Position numbers and translations under genes: made by a program
In this document: piece after piece, positions 26,529 through 36,550 of the stretch
Position numbering within the stretch: the stretch's first letter is position 1
How the letters are laid out: each line of letters opens with the position of its first letter
Source of the DNA: NBLH01 sp050296515
Lineage (GTDB): Bacteria; Bacteroidota; Bacteroidia; Bacteroidales; NBLH01
NCBI GenBank assembly: GCA_050296515.1
Contig: JBNKRJ010000111.1
Span: 43,312-107,311, forward strand
DNA length: 64,000 bases
Direction: 5' to 3'
The notes under the pieces: generated by a model
Told to the model about the DNA's origin: nothing
The model's input: the letters and a program-made list of their open reading frames with translations, nothing else
Databases searched by the model: none

Positions 26529-29500
26529 TTAGAACGTTGCTTTAATAGAAAATCCAAACTTTCTTGAACTTGGAGGTGAACCAAACTCTAAACCAAGTCC
26601 GTTTCCTGCACCTGTAGATAATGTTTCAGGATCGAAATTTGTATATTTTGGAACGTTTGGTGCATAATACCATACATTTTGTCCAGATAAAGTAAATGAT
26701 AATGTACCCAATGGTATTTTACTCATCACGCTTTGAGGAAGTGTGTATGTTAGTGCTACTTCTCTTAATCTAATTACTGTGGCATCATAAATCCCTTGTC
26801 CTGAGGGATCATTCATGTTTAAGAAGTGTATGTCGTTCATTCCTAGTTGAATAGTGTTTTTTATAGGATTACCATTCTCATCTATTAAAACTTCTCCAGT
26901 TGTTGGATTAGCCAATACGCCTGGAATAACATAGGTACCTTCTCTTTCTTCAGTGTCTTTTGTTACACCTCTTCTTAACATGGAAACAATTGAGTTACTG
27001 TAAAAATCACCACCATGAGTATAATCAACCTGTGCGGTTAATGTAAAACCTTTGTAAGAGAATGTGTTTATTACATTGTATTTAAAATCTGGGTTTGGAT
27101 CTCCAATAATATCAACATCTAATCCTAAGTCATTGCTGCTAAAAATATGACCATCATTTGGATTAATTAATAGGTTTCCGTTCTCATCTCTTGGTGCATA
27201 ATCACCAACTATTACTCCCAATGGTTCCCCTTCAATAGCAAAGTTTCCTAGGTTGCTATAGCCGTTGAACATTATTTTGTCTCCGCCAGTATCAACCACT
27301 TCAGATCTATTCATACTGAAGATATTATTAATTGTCCATTTAAATACTTCAGTTTTTATCGGAGTAATTCCTAAATTAAATTCAACACCCCAGGTGTCAA
27401 CCTCGCCAAGGTTAACATAAGTACTTGTATAACCAGAAGCAGCATCCAATCTTCTTAATGTAATTTGATCTTTCGAAACTTTATTGTAGTATGTTCCTTC
27501 AACGCTTAATCTATTGTAAAGGAAATTACCCTCAAAACCAATTTCATATTCAGTGTGAAGCTCTGGTCTTAAATTAGGATTTCCCAAGAAAGTTGAAGCA
27601 GCAATTGAAGGTAGTGGACCATTACCAGCGTCAAATACTTGTGGTGTTAAAACATATGTTTCACGTGTATTATAAGGCCCAGGGAAACCTGCTGATGTAC
27701 CATAGGCAAACCTGATTTTCATAAAGTTGATGTAATCATTTTGCAATGCCTCAAATGCAGATGTAGGAACAAATGATAACGCTGCACTTGGGTAGAATTT
27801 AGCTCTGTTTGCTTTTTCTACAGTCGATGACCAGTCATTTCTACCAGAAAGAGTTAAGTAAACAAAATCATTGTAATCCAAAGTGGCCTCAGCAAAAAAA
27901 CCTACAAGTGTTTGTTCTGATTCATAATCAAGGGCAACCCCTGTAAGCGGGTCAATGTTCGCTCCAGCTGAAAAATTATCATGTTGTACAACTCCATAAA
28001 CAATCTGATTTGAACTTGCAATACCGCTTCGGTTATATTTTGTATACCTGATTTGTGTTCCGACAGTAGCAGAAATATCAATATTTTCTGTTAATTTAGT
28101 ATTAGCAAGATTTAACAGGATGTCTTGATTCCAGATTGTATTTGTAGAATTCACTTCCCTGAAATATCCATTCGTAGCATAAACACTTGAGTTTCCTCCT
28201 TTATTAATATGATATCTGTTCCTATCATGGTATGTATCTAAACCAAGTTGATATGAAATGTTGAGTTTGTCAAGAATGTCATAACTTGCTTTAAAATTAC
28301 CATAAAATCTATCAGTAGTATTATTTTGAGATGAGTTATCAAGTAACCAATATGGATTTTCTTGATCATTTCTATAATATACACTTGAATGATCTGCTGG
28401 GTTTGAGTATGGTAAATTTTGTAAATCAAGGTTTCTTGGAATAAACAGTAACCTCTGAAAAATTGTAACCGCATTAGCAGCATTGTTTGCAGCTAGTGGT
28501 GGAGTTAAATAGTTTGTGTTTGCAAAATTCAGGTTTGTGCTAAATCTGAATTTATCAACTGTGAAATTAGCACCTAAACCTGCATTAAACTTCTTAATAT
28601 TGTTTTCTGGGATGTATCCATCTTCATCAGTGTAACCAGCATTAAAAGATACACTCCCGTTTTCGAATCCACTTTGTACATTCACGTAAGTGTTTGTTCC
28701 AAACCCGTTTCTGAAAAAATCTCTTACGTTGTTTTCGTATGCCTGGTAAGGAACTTCAACGCCTTGATATTCTGGAAATACTGTTTCCCACGCTGCAGTA
28801 TTATAGTGGTGAGCTACTGTCAGATTATCAGAAAATGGAGCGCCCCAGTTTCCAACAAATCCAACGTTTGCAACATTGTCTCCTCCTTGTCCATATTTAT
28901 TCTGATAATCAGGGAGTTTTGCAACCTGATTCATGTAAAAAGATTGGTTAACTGATACTTTTAAACCTTTAGCTTTTTTTTGTGCACCAGTTTTTGTTTC
29001 AATCAAAATTACTCCGTTTCGTCCCGCTTCACCATACAATGTAGCAGCACTCAATCCTTTAAGTACACTTACACTTTCAATATTATTAGGATCAATATCC
29101 AAGAATCTGCTAGGATCCATTCCTGTATTACCACCCCCGCTTGAGAAATCTCCAATACTGTTTGTTGAGGCATCAAAAGGAATTCCATCAACAATAAATA
29201 GTGGCATGTTGGATGTATTGATAGAAGAAGCACCTCTAATTGTGATTTTTGAACCTGCCCCAATTGCTCCACTATTTTTTACAATATCTACACCAGCAAC
29301 TTTACCTGCCAGGGACGACGCAATATCTACCTCTGGCTTTTGATTTAAATTTTCAGAATCAACTGTTCCAACAGAGTAACCTAATGCTTTTTTATCTCTT
29401 TCTATTCCTAATGCTGTCACAACCACTTCTTCCAAACCTACATCTTCAGCTTCAAATGCTACATTTATACTTGTTTGTCCGGCAATTTCTACCTCCTTGG

Positions 29501-29738
29501 TTGCCATTCCCACAAAAGAATACACTAAGGTTGTGGCTTCTTCAGGAACATTTAAACTGTAATTACCATCAAGGTCAGTGATTGTACCAACATCGGAGTA
29601 CCCTTTTGCCCTGACATTTGCACCAGGAACGGGCTCTCCTTTATCATCAGTAACTGTTCCGCTAATTGTGGTTTGAGCATACACCACATGCATCCCGGCC
29701 ATAAGCAAGAATGCTAGCATAAAGATCAATTTTCTCAT
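26529..29738 (-). CDS. SusC/RagA-family TonB-dependent outer-membrane receptor
   Basis: A 1069-residue SusC-type receptor. Signal peptide (residues 1-21), a carboxypeptidase-regulatory-like domain (GTVTDDKGEPVPGANVRAKG, about 29-108), then the plug domain (GKVAGVDIVKNSGAIGAGS and TIRGASSINTSNMPLFIVDGIP, about 146-187) and the beta-barrel to a C-terminal SIKATF. With the SusD lid it forms the ligand-gated outer-membrane transporter. No sigma/anti-sigma pair or polysaccharide-degrading enzyme is nearby, so control and substrate are not evident. It heads the operon; the upstream 1.2 kb has no gene. Confidence 0.95.
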   Translation of the reverse strand: MRKLIFMLAFLLMAGMHVVYAQTTISGTVTDDKGEPVPGANVRAKGYSDVGTITDLDGNYSLNVPEEATTLVYSFVGMATKEVEIAGQTSINVAFEAEDVGLEEVVVTALGIERDKKALGYSVGTVDSENLNQKPEVDIASSLAGKVAGVDIVKNSGAIGAGSKITIRGASSINTSNMPLFIVDGIPFDASTNSIGDFSSGGGNTGMDPSRFLDIDPNNIESVSVLKGLSAATLYGEAGRNGVILIETKTGAQKKAKGLKVSVNQSFYMNQVAKLPDYQNKYGQGGDNVANVGFVGNWGAPFSDNLTVAHHYNTAAWETVFPEYQGVEVPYQAYENNVRDFFRNGFGTNTYVNVQSGFENGSVSFNAGYTDEDGYIPENNIKKFNAGLGANFTVDKFRFSTNLNFANTNYLTPPLAANNAANAVTIFQRLLFIPRNLDLQNLPYSNPADHSSVYYRNDQENPYWLLDNSSQNNTTDRFYGNFKASYDILDKLNISYQLGLDTYHDRNRYHINKGGNSSVYATNGYFREVNSTNTIWNQDILLNLANTKLTENIDISATVGTQIRYTKYNRSGIASSNQIVYGVVQHDNFSAGANIDPLTGVALDYESEQTLVGFFAEATLDYNDFVYLTLSGRNDWSSTVEKANRAKFYPSAALSFVPTSAFEALQNDYINFMKIRFAYGTSAGFPGPYNTRETYVLTPQVFDAGNGPLPSIAASTFLGNPNLRPELHTEYEIGFEGNFLYNRLSVEGTYYNKVSKDQITLRRLDAASGYTSTYVNLGEVDTWGVEFNLGITPIKTEVFKWTINNIFSMNRSEVVDTGGDKIMFNGYSNLGNFAIEGEPLGVIVGDYAPRDENGNLLINPNDGHIFSSNDLGLDVDIIGDPNPDFKYNVINTFSYKGFTLTAQVDYTHGGDFYSNSIVSMLRRGVTKDTEEREGTYVIPGVLANPTTGEVLIDENGNPIKNTIQLGMNDIHFLNMNDPSGQGIYDATVIRLREVALTYTLPQSVMSKIPLGTLSFTLSGQNVWYYAPNVPKYTNFDPETLSTGAGNGLGLEFGSPPSSRKFGFSIKATF

Positions 29739-30112
29739 AAATAATAATTTAAGTTAATAAAAATAAGATGCCATTAGTGCAGGCATCAACACAGTCGTTA
29801 TGATTGGTTAAATCATTTCTCATTAGATTGAAAAAAGGAGAGTAAATTCTTTTTCATTTAAACCCAAACGAGATTAGGGATTGTGTTTTTTGTATTTATT
29901 AACCTAAATATAGTTAATGAGGTTTTTCGTTTAAAGTTACCTAAAACAAATATCGAATTTACATCAGTTTATCCCCCAATAAACTGCTCCTTTTTTTGTT
30001 AAGGATTGTTAACAAATCAAATGCCATATTTATTAATCTTTTTATAATTAATGGTATACGGTTTTTGGACAAAATTGGTCTGGTTGGAAAAGTGTCCGAA
30101 TTAGAACACTTG

Positions 30113-30153
30113 GTGCACGAAATCGAACTGTGAATGTGTTATTTTTCGTGCAC
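30113..30153. repeat. 10-bp inverted repeat
   Basis: GTGCACGAAA at 30113-30122 and its exact complement at 30144-30153, spacing 21 nt. A smaller dyad (AAGTGT...ACACTT) lies immediately upstream near 30090-30111. Possible operator or hairpin; no direct function can be assigned. Confidence 0.55.
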
Positions 30154-30358
30154 ATTTTAAATTTTAACATTCTTTTCAATTTTGAAATTGAAGAACAACT
30201 TGTAGTGTTGTTAAAGAGAATTTATTATACGTGGATGGAAAAATAAAGGAAACGGAGAAATTTTTTTTGAGAGTGTAATTTAAAAATGTATTTTTTTGTT
30301 TTTATTATACTAAGCCAGTATGGAATATTGTAAAACGGAATTCTATAATGGCTTTGCA

Positions 30359-30431
30359 TATGCCAATCGACTGGCAGTTTTGGTTTGAGAGCTTACGAAG
30401 CAAACCAAATACTAACAGCGGTGCGGTATAA
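30359..30431. repeat. Palindromic intergenic element, degenerate copy
   Basis: The right arm (30400-30431) matches 31 of 32 bases of the right arm of the element at 38205-38281, ending in CGGTATAA. The left arm (30359-30387) is a decayed partner, with TTGGTTTG still pairing with CAAACCAA. It is therefore a second, weathered copy of a short palindromic repeat family. Confidence 0.8.
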
Positions 30432-30722
30432 GTTTGAGAAAAGGGGCAGGTAAATAGTTGGAATGGTATTATGTGAAAAAAAAAAGAAGTGTTTTGGCTG
30501 TTATTTTATAATTTACCTCAATTTGTTATTTGTGAGATGGTATTCTAGTTTTCCACTTGTTACCGAATAATGAAATTTACCCTTTTCCTATAAAAGGAGC
30601 CCCACCTAATAATTGTTATTTATGAAATCTGTGTAATTGTACCAATAAATATGCCTCTTTTGTTAAGTTGTTTATTGTGAATGTTTTAAGGGTTGTGTGA
30701 GTCTGGGTTGAGTAAGTTGGCG

Positions 30723-30759
30723 TGTTCATAAACGAACACGCTATGTTCGTTTATGAACA
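30723..30759. repeat. 16-bp perfect inverted repeat with 5-nt loop
   Basis: Arm TGTTCATAAACGAACA at 30723-30738 and its exact complement at 30744-30759, loop CGCTA. Each arm is itself a dyad (TGTTC, six bases, GAACA), so four TGTTC/GAACA half-sites are stacked. It could be an RNA hairpin or a multi-half-site operator. Confidence 0.7.
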
Positions 30760-30955
30760 AATTTTAGTATGGAAATCTAAATTGTTATAAATTTTATTTT
30801 CATACAAGGTGTTGTGAGCTAGTTGATTATAGTTTGTAGGTGTCCGCATGAGTAAATAATGTCCAAAATCGCACATAAAATTTAAAGAAAAATCTTTATA
30901 TTTGTTGTATTCTATATTCTTCCTTTTTCATAAAGTTACCGAATGAATATTGAAT

Positions 30956-32434
30956 TTACCTTTCCTCAGCTCCCCCAAGCTGAGGATCTTTTTTATCCTT
31001 ATTTTTCCATAAATCAATTGAAACAATTATGGCAATCATTCCCCAAAAAGGGACAGATGCTTTATCTGTATCAAGATAGTTATTAAGTAAACCATGAATG
31101 AAATAGGTGGTTAGCGAGAGAATACTGATTAAGACAAGGCGCTTATCTAATTTGTCTTTTGCATTATAGTATAGCTTAAATGCTGTTTGCAGAGTTGTAA
31201 AGACAATTAATAGAACTGCAATTAAGCCTGGAACCCCTTGTTCGGCAAGCGGACCAATATACTCACTGTGTGCATTTCCCCAATCACCAAAGTCGGTGCT
31301 GATAATTGTTTTATCATTTGCCATTTGAAAGGGTGCATACTGAAACATGTAGGTTCCTGGGCCCCATCCAATAATTGGTCTTTCTCCGAACATTTTTAAG
31401 GCTGAGTTCCAACGGTTTATTCTTTCTAAATTAGAAGCATCTGTTGCTATATTTGAAATTGACTTTACATGTTCGCTCAACTCGGTTGATGAATCCTGTT
31501 TGTTTTTATCCAGCTTGTCAATGATCTCTAATCTGAATGAGAATAAAATTGAAATTATAAGTCCGGCTAAAAGAAGGATTGTTCTGAGTTTGATTCTTAA
31601 TAAAAGCATTAACATTAAAAGGCCTGCACCTAAAAGGCTAATCCAGGCTGCACGAGTATATGATAAAACAGTAGCAATGGTAAATAATCCTAGTAATCCT
31701 AAAAAGACAGTTCTTTTTAGTAGCTGCTTTCTAAATAGTAGTATTAAGCCTATTAAAACAGGAAGGTACATTGCAAGAATTGCTCCGTATGAAGTGTGAT
31801 CATTGTAAAATGGTCTCATTACCAAATGGGCAGCGTCCTTGTCAAACAATCCAAATGAAAGATGTTTATTAATAGTGTAAACGGTAACTAGTGAAAATGG
31901 AATAATATATAAAATAAAAAACTTATAAATGTTTGTTCGCTTTTTGAATAAAACAATTGGAAAAAAGTATAAGGGTAAAATAAACCACGCCTGCGCAATG
32001 AAATGTTTTATTGAAACCATTGGCATACTGCTGGTGATTGTAGTGATAATCATCCAGCCAAGATAAATTGACACCGCGATGCTAATAGGGTGTGAAAAAA
32101 TTCTTTTTTCAAATAAACTGGATGTTAGGACTTTAAAAAGAAGAACTAAAAGCATTAAAGCAAGCAGGAGCTCGGAAGGCAATGACAAGTTAAATGATGT
32201 CTCTGGCACCAGCCATTCAAGCGCTATGGACAATGGGGTGGCAAATACAACAAAATAATAAATCATCTCAAACCTAAACATACTGTAGTAGAATAGGAGC
32301 GGGACAAAACTTATTACCAGCAGGTAGTATTGTTTTGAATAAAACGATATAGCTGTTAAAAGAATAAATAGCATAGACCCTAATAAAAAGCTAATAGGGA
32401 CGCCTTTAAGCCATCTATCCAGGATTTTGTTCAA
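30956..32434 (-). CDS. O-antigen ligase / Wzy-like polymerase family protein
   Basis: A 492-residue inner-membrane protein with about 12 hydrophobic helices. The conserved periplasmic loop of the Wzy_C/O-antigen ligase family is visible: the GERPIIGWGPGTYMFQYAPF segment and the HSEYIGPLAEQGVPGLI segment carry the typical G-x-G and E-x-G motifs. It probably polymerises or ligates a polysaccharide. The start is TTG at 32434, just after the stop of the Wzz-like gene, so the two are translationally close. The few glycan genes nearby do not fix which polysaccharide it serves. Confidence 0.85.
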   Translation of the reverse strand: MNKILDRWLKGVPISFLLGSMLFILLTAISFYSKQYYLLVISFVPLLFYYSMFRFEMIYYFVVFATPLSIALEWLVPETSFNLSLPSELLLALMLLVLLFKVLTSSLFEKRIFSHPISIAVSIYLGWMIITTITSSMPMVSIKHFIAQAWFILPLYFFPIVLFKKRTNIYKFFILYIIPFSLVTVYTINKHLSFGLFDKDAAHLVMRPFYNDHTSYGAILAMYLPVLIGLILLFRKQLLKRTVFLGLLGLFTIATVLSYTRAAWISLLGAGLLMLMLLLRIKLRTILLLAGLIISILFSFRLEIIDKLDKNKQDSSTELSEHVKSISNIATDASNLERINRWNSALKMFGERPIIGWGPGTYMFQYAPFQMANDKTIISTDFGDWGNAHSEYIGPLAEQGVPGLIAVLLIVFTTLQTAFKLYYNAKDKLDKRLVLISILSLTTYFIHGLLNNYLDTDKASVPFWGMIAIIVSIDLWKNKDKKDPQLGGAEER

Positions 32435-32438
32435 TATT

Positions 32439-33353
32439 TTAGTTTGATTGGTTGATGATCAGTTCGTTTCTTATTGTCTTATACTTTTCTATTAAGAGTA
32501 AAAGAAAAAAGGCAAAAATAAAAGTTGCTATGGTTGAAATACTTACAATAAGCCATCTGATAGGATAGGACTTTTTTTCAGAAACCTGTGCCGGATTAAC
32601 AATGTATTTATGAGGTAAATCATTATAGGCATCAACCTGGGCCTCACTGTATTTCGATTTTAGTAGACTCAGCTGTTTAAGTTCTTCTTCGTGCTGCTTC
32701 TGAAGTGAACCTGAAATATTTGTATTTTTAATTTGCTGAATTGAGTCTCCAAGTTTCTCAACAAAAGCTTTTTGTTTGAAATAAACATTTTCAACTATGG
32801 CCAAAGCTTTTATGGCTCTTTCCTTCTGAATTTTGTTGTAAATAGTATCTACAATTGCAGCAATATCATTGGCAATAGCTGCAGCCGTTTCAGGATCCCT
32901 GTCAAGTACCTTTATTTCAATGGCCTGAAACTCGGTTTTACGCGAAGAAATGTTATCAATGTACTCTTTCAATAACTTTGTTTTCGCAAACTTTGCATCT
33001 TTATCAATCTCATAATGACTCATTAAGTCATATTTTTGAATAATACGGGCTTTTATTTCATCAGATTGTAAAATTTGCAGCAATTGTTCTGTTTCCTCTT
33101 CTTCTCCAAATTTCAAGATGTCTTTTGGTGCACGTGACATATCTGTTAAAAGTGCTTTTGATACAGAACTTGTCGATGCGGGAAAAATCACCACAGAAGA
33201 CTTAAATTTTGGTGTTATTACTAACGAAACCACTATAGATACAATTGCTCCTGCAATTGTAATTAGTACAATTGGCTTAAAATTTTTAATTAAAAACTTT
33301 AGCAAATCAATGTTCGAGTATTGGTTGTCTTCCTGCATTTTTAAATTGGTCAT
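32439..33353 (-). CDS. Wzz/chain-length-determinant family protein
   Basis: A 304-residue inner-membrane protein with a TM near residues 34-54 and a C-terminal TM near 265-287. Between them is a long helical periplasmic region (coiled-coil-like, e.g. QKERAIKALAIVENVYFKQKAFVEKL). PKFKSSVVIFPAST is the conserved Wzz segment. No tyrosine-kinase tail is seen. It regulates the length of the sugar polymer made by its neighbour, the Wzy/ligase gene, which lies 4 bp downstream. Confidence 0.85.
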   Translation of the reverse strand: MTNLKMQEDNQYSNIDLLKFLIKNFKPIVLITIAGAIVSIVVSLVITPKFKSSVVIFPASTSSVSKALLTDMSRAPKDILKFGEEEETEQLLQILQSDEIKARIIQKYDLMSHYEIDKDAKFAKTKLLKEYIDNISSRKTEFQAIEIKVLDRDPETAAAIANDIAAIVDTIYNKIQKERAIKALAIVENVYFKQKAFVEKLGDSIQQIKNTNISGSLQKQHEEELKQLSLLKSKYSEAQVDAYNDLPHKYIVNPAQVSEKKSYPIRWLIVSISTIATFIFAFFLLLLIEKYKTIRNELIINQSN

Positions 33354-33422
33354 TAGAAATTAGTCATTTATCATTAGAAAATAGGCGTAAGTTACTAATG
33401 CCCAATGATTAATAACCAAAAG

Positions 33423-34727
33423 TTATTCAGCAATAATTAAAAAATAATTCTTTTTCCCTTTTCTGATAAGGATAAATTTATCGTTAATTAAATCACTTTT
33501 GTTAATTAATTTTTCCTGATCTTGTTCTTTTTCCTGGTTAATGCTTAATCCATTATCTTTCATCAACCTTCTTGCTTCTCCTTTTGAACCAAATACTTGT
33601 GTCTGTTCAGCCAGTAAATCTAAAATTGCTGTTCCGTTGGAAAGTAGGCCTTTTTCAACTTTGAATTGTGGAACGCCTTTGAAAATGCTCAGAAAGGCCT
33701 CTTCATCAAGTTTTGCTAAAGTCTCTTTTGTGCCTTTTCCAAATAGGATTTCAGAGGCAGCAATAGCTGTGTCATAATCTTTTTCAGAATGGGTCATGAT
33801 TGTAATTTCCTTAGCAAGAGCTTTTTGCAGCTTTCTTTCATGAGGAGCTGTTTTGTGTTCTTCAATCAAAGAATCTATTTCCGCAGGTGCTATGGTCATG
33901 AATATCTTGGCAAATTTTTCAGCGTCATCATCTGAACTATTTAACCAAAACTGGTAAAATTCATATGGACTGGTTCTTTTTGGATCTAACCAAATGTTCC
34001 CTTTTTCAGTTTTACCAAATTTGCCGCCATCAGCCTTCGTTAAAAGAGGCCATGTCAGTGCAAAAGCTTTACCGCCTTCTTTTCTTCTGATAAGTTCTGT
34101 TCCGGTAGTAATATTTCCCCATTGATCCGAGCCTCCCATCTGCAACTTGCAATCTTTGTGCTTGTATAAATGAAGAAAATCATAGCCTTGTACTAATTGG
34201 TATGTGAATTCTGTAAATGACATTCCCTCTACCTCATCGCCATCACCTTCGCGGCTAATTCTTGATTTTACAGAATCTTTGGCAATCATATAGTTCACCG
34301 TGATTGATTTGCCAATGTCACGAATAAATTCCAGAAAGCTGAATTCTTTCATCCAGTCATAATTGTTCACTAATTCTGCAGAATTGGCCTCGGTTCCCGA
34401 AAAATTAATAAACTTTTCTAACTGTTTTTTTATGCATTCCTGGTTGTGGCGTAAAGATGCTTCATCGAGCAAATTTCTTTCTTGCGATTTACCGGATGGA
34501 TCACCAATCATTCCTGTAGCCCCGCCAACCAGAGCAATAGGTTTATGTCCTGCTTTCTGAAAATGGCGAAGCATCATAACTCCCACTAAATGACCAATAT
34601 GTAGCGAGTCTGCGGTTGGGTCAATTCCAACATAAGCAGAAGTCATTTCTTTTTTTAGTTGCTCTTCAGTTCCTGGCATCATATCATGCAGCATGCCACG
34701 CCACGTCAGCTCTTCAACAAAATTCAT
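33423..34727 (-). CDS. tyrS: Tyrosine--tRNA ligase
   Basis: A 434-residue class I synthetase. The HIGH motif is HIGHLVGVMML, and the KMSKS loop appears as KFGKTEKGNIWL, typical of the TyrS group. The Tyr-binding signature is YDFLHLYKHKDCKLQMGGSDQWGN, and a C-terminal S4 RNA-binding domain (about 365-430) contains EARRLMKDNGLSIN. It is essential for charging tRNA-Tyr. A -7/-33 promoter lies just upstream. Confidence 0.97.
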   Translation of the reverse strand: MNFVEELTWRGMLHDMMPGTEEQLKKEMTSAYVGIDPTADSLHIGHLVGVMMLRHFQKAGHKPIALVGGATGMIGDPSGKSQERNLLDEASLRHNQECIKKQLEKFINFSGTEANSAELVNNYDWMKEFSFLEFIRDIGKSITVNYMIAKDSVKSRISREGDGDEVEGMSFTEFTYQLVQGYDFLHLYKHKDCKLQMGGSDQWGNITTGTELIRRKEGGKAFALTWPLLTKADGGKFGKTEKGNIWLDPKRTSPYEFYQFWLNSSDDDAEKFAKIFMTIAPAEIDSLIEEHKTAPHERKLQKALAKEITIMTHSEKDYDTAIAASEILFGKGTKETLAKLDEEAFLSIFKGVPQFKVEKGLLSNGTAILDLLAEQTQVFGSKGEARRLMKDNGLSINQEKEQDQEKLINKSDLINDKFILIRKGKKNYFLIIAE

Positions 34728-34763
34728 CTGTAACTAATTAAGGTGTTTGAAAAAATTATGGCA

Positions 34764-34795
34764 CAAATATAAGTGATAAATGAGAGTTGAGCAAT
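34764..34795 (-). promoter_or_regulatory. Promoter of tyrS
   Basis: Minus strand: -7 element TATATTTG (complement of 34764-34771) and, 20 bp upstream, ATTG (complement of 34792-34795), one mismatch from TTTG. It lies about 37 bp before the tyrS ATG. Matches the Bacteroidota TTTG-N19-21-TAnnTTTG layout. Confidence 0.7.
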
Positions 34796-34855
34796 TTATT
34801 TAAAGCTTGAAATTTTAAGTTAGAAATTAGCTGCTGAAATGATATACTATCTTAT

Positions 34856-35449
34856 TTAATCATCTAATTCTTCCAGCTCTTCAATTGGTTCCGGATCATT
34901 TGTGATATCATCAAGTTCCATTGGTGCAGGCTGCCTTATTTCGAATTTAAGTTTTGGAATAACTGTTGGGGCAAATTTGGCAACAGGTTCAAAAAGCCTT
35001 GTTTCGCTATTTTCGTCAAATAGTTTGAAGCTTTCATCAAGACGTTGTATAAACAAAAATATAACACTTGCTATAAATAGATACTTAAGTGCACCAAAAA
35101 AAGCCCCCCAAACTCTTGAGTATATTGTTACTTTTACTGGAGCAACCATCTTTTTAATGTAAATAGCTACCCAGTTCGATGCAAAAACAACTACCGCAAA
35201 TAATAATGAAAAAATAATTACAGGAAGGTTTTTAAGCGGAACATTTGATTTGTCAACAATTGTATCATAAAACGCCATTGAAGTTACAGCTGATACGTAA
35301 ATACCTGCTAATAAAACAAATAGCGCAATTGTCTGAACAATTATTCCCTGAGTATATCCTCTGAATATGCCCAGGAAAATAAACAGAATAAATACGAAGT
35401 CAAGTATGCTGGGGATATAAATCCCTCTAAGTAAAATTGTTAATAGCAC
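34856..35449 (-). CDS. CvpA-family membrane protein
   Basis: A 197-residue membrane protein with four hydrophobic segments (about 10-30, 35-53, 72-92, 110-132). SILDFVFILFIFLGIFRGYTQGI is typical of CvpA family N-termini. Its acidic C-terminus (residues 170-197) ends PEPIEELEELDD, which has no catalytic meaning. The best start is GTG at 35449. The family's exact role is unsettled; CvpA was first tied to colicin V production and purine control. It is separated from tyrS by 128 bp. Confidence 0.8.
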   Translation of the reverse strand: MLLTILLRGIYIPSILDFVFILFIFLGIFRGYTQGIIVQTIALFVLLAGIYVSAVTSMAFYDTIVDKSNVPLKNLPVIIFSLLFAVVVFASNWVAIYIKKMVAPVKVTIYSRVWGAFFGALKYLFIASVIFLFIQRLDESFKLFDENSETRLFEPVAKFAPTVIPKLKFEIRQPAPMELDDITNDPEPIEELEELDD

Positions 35450-35665
35450 AACTCGAAAATTGTTTAGTATTTAGTTTGAAGGCATAAAAATAAATATAAA
35501 CTTTGAAAAATGTAGTAAATTATTGGAAAAAGATAAATTGCATCAGCTTTCAGGATCATTGTTGTAGTTAAAACATAAAAACATATTATTCCATATTAGA
35601 TAAACTTTATGTATTTTAGCTGTTAATAATGAGTATATTGGCTTATAAAATAACTATAGCAGTTA

Positions 35666-36451
35666 ATGAAAGGTAGTATTATTCTTGAATCAGACCGGAT
35701 TGTTGAAACCATCGGAAAGTTAGAAAGTCGAATTGCAGACAGGTTTCCTGAATCAGGACTTCGTAAGGTGGTGAATCAATTTCATGAAATTGCATCAAAA
35801 AGCAAAAAAAACATAGAATGGATAGCAAAGCCGAACATTGTAATCAGAGTGCTATCCTATTTTGTGCTAGTGCTTGGAGTAGGCACATTAATTTACAGTT
35901 TGAGTCTTATTGAACTGCATATTGAAAATAAAACTTTAGGAAATATACTTACACTTTCGGAATCACTGTTCAATGATTTGATTCTCATTGGAGCTGCTAT
36001 TTTTTTTATGGTCACTATAGAGACAAGAATTAAAAAAAATCGCGCATCAGGATTGTTAAATGATTTAAGGGTTATTGCCCACGTAATTGATATGCATCAG
36101 TTAACTAAGGATCCTGTTATGTTGCTTTCAGATAGCAAGTTTACAAAAAATTCGCCCAAAAGAAAGCTGAGCAGATTTGAATTGCAACGTTACCTTGATT
36201 ATTGCTCAGAGGCACTCTCTCTAATTGGTAAAGTTGCAGCTTTATATGCCCAAAGTCTACCAAATGAGGTGGTTGTTCGTACGGTGAATGAGATTGAAGT
36301 TCTAAGTACTGGTTTTAGTCGCAAAATCTGGCAAAAGCTAATTATTCTAAACGAAATGGATGATTTTGTTGATCAAAAAACTCAAAGTGTTAAGCGCAAA
36401 ACGACAAAAGCAAAAAGCTCTAAAAAAAGTTCTGTACAAAAGGAAACTTAA
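35666..36451 (+). CDS. Hypothetical membrane protein with Lys-rich C-terminus
   Basis: A 261-residue protein of unrecognised family. Two membrane segments lie at about 66-86 and 100-121. A long N-terminal cytosolic region precedes them (residues 1-60, KNIEWIAKPNIVIRV near the membrane), and a helical domain follows (about 125-235). The last 20 residues are basic and low-complexity (TKAKSSKKSS). No catalytic motif can be named. It runs in the same direction as, and 99 bp before, the M15-type gene. A role in a membrane-associated signalling protein is only a guess. Confidence 0.55.
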   Translation: MKGSIILESDRIVETIGKLESRIADRFPESGLRKVVNQFHEIASKSKKNIEWIAKPNIVIRVLSYFVLVLGVGTLIYSLSLIELHIENKTLGNILTLSESLFNDLILIGAAIFFMVTIETRIKKNRASGLLNDLRVIAHVIDMHQLTKDPVMLLSDSKFTKNSPKRKLSRFELQRYLDYCSEALSLIGKVAALYAQSLPNEVVVRTVNEIEVLSTGFSRKIWQKLIILNEMDDFVDQKTQSVKRKTTKAKSSKKSSVQKET

Positions 36452-36550
36452 ACCTCTGGGTTGACTAAAATTTGAAATTTTACTATCTTCACCGTCCATT
36501 TATAACAGCATTACTTTATCGATTAAAAAGTATTGTTGTTTTGATTTATA

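Larger units (their letters stand above)
29739..30955. other. 1.2-kb intergenic region rich in inverted repeats
   Basis: No protein-coding gene is supported in this AT-rich span between the SusC gene and the O-antigen ligase gene. It contains three dyads: one at 30113-30153, the degenerate palindromic element at 30359-30431, and the 16-bp hairpin at 30723-30759. A TATATTTG on the plus strand (30897-30904) points away from any downstream plus gene. Long SusC leader regions sometimes hold control sites, but I can name none. Confidence 0.6.

Noticed and set aside
30897..30904. TATATTTG promoter-like site
   Set aside because: On the plus strand with no plus-strand gene downstream; probably chance in AT-rich DNA.
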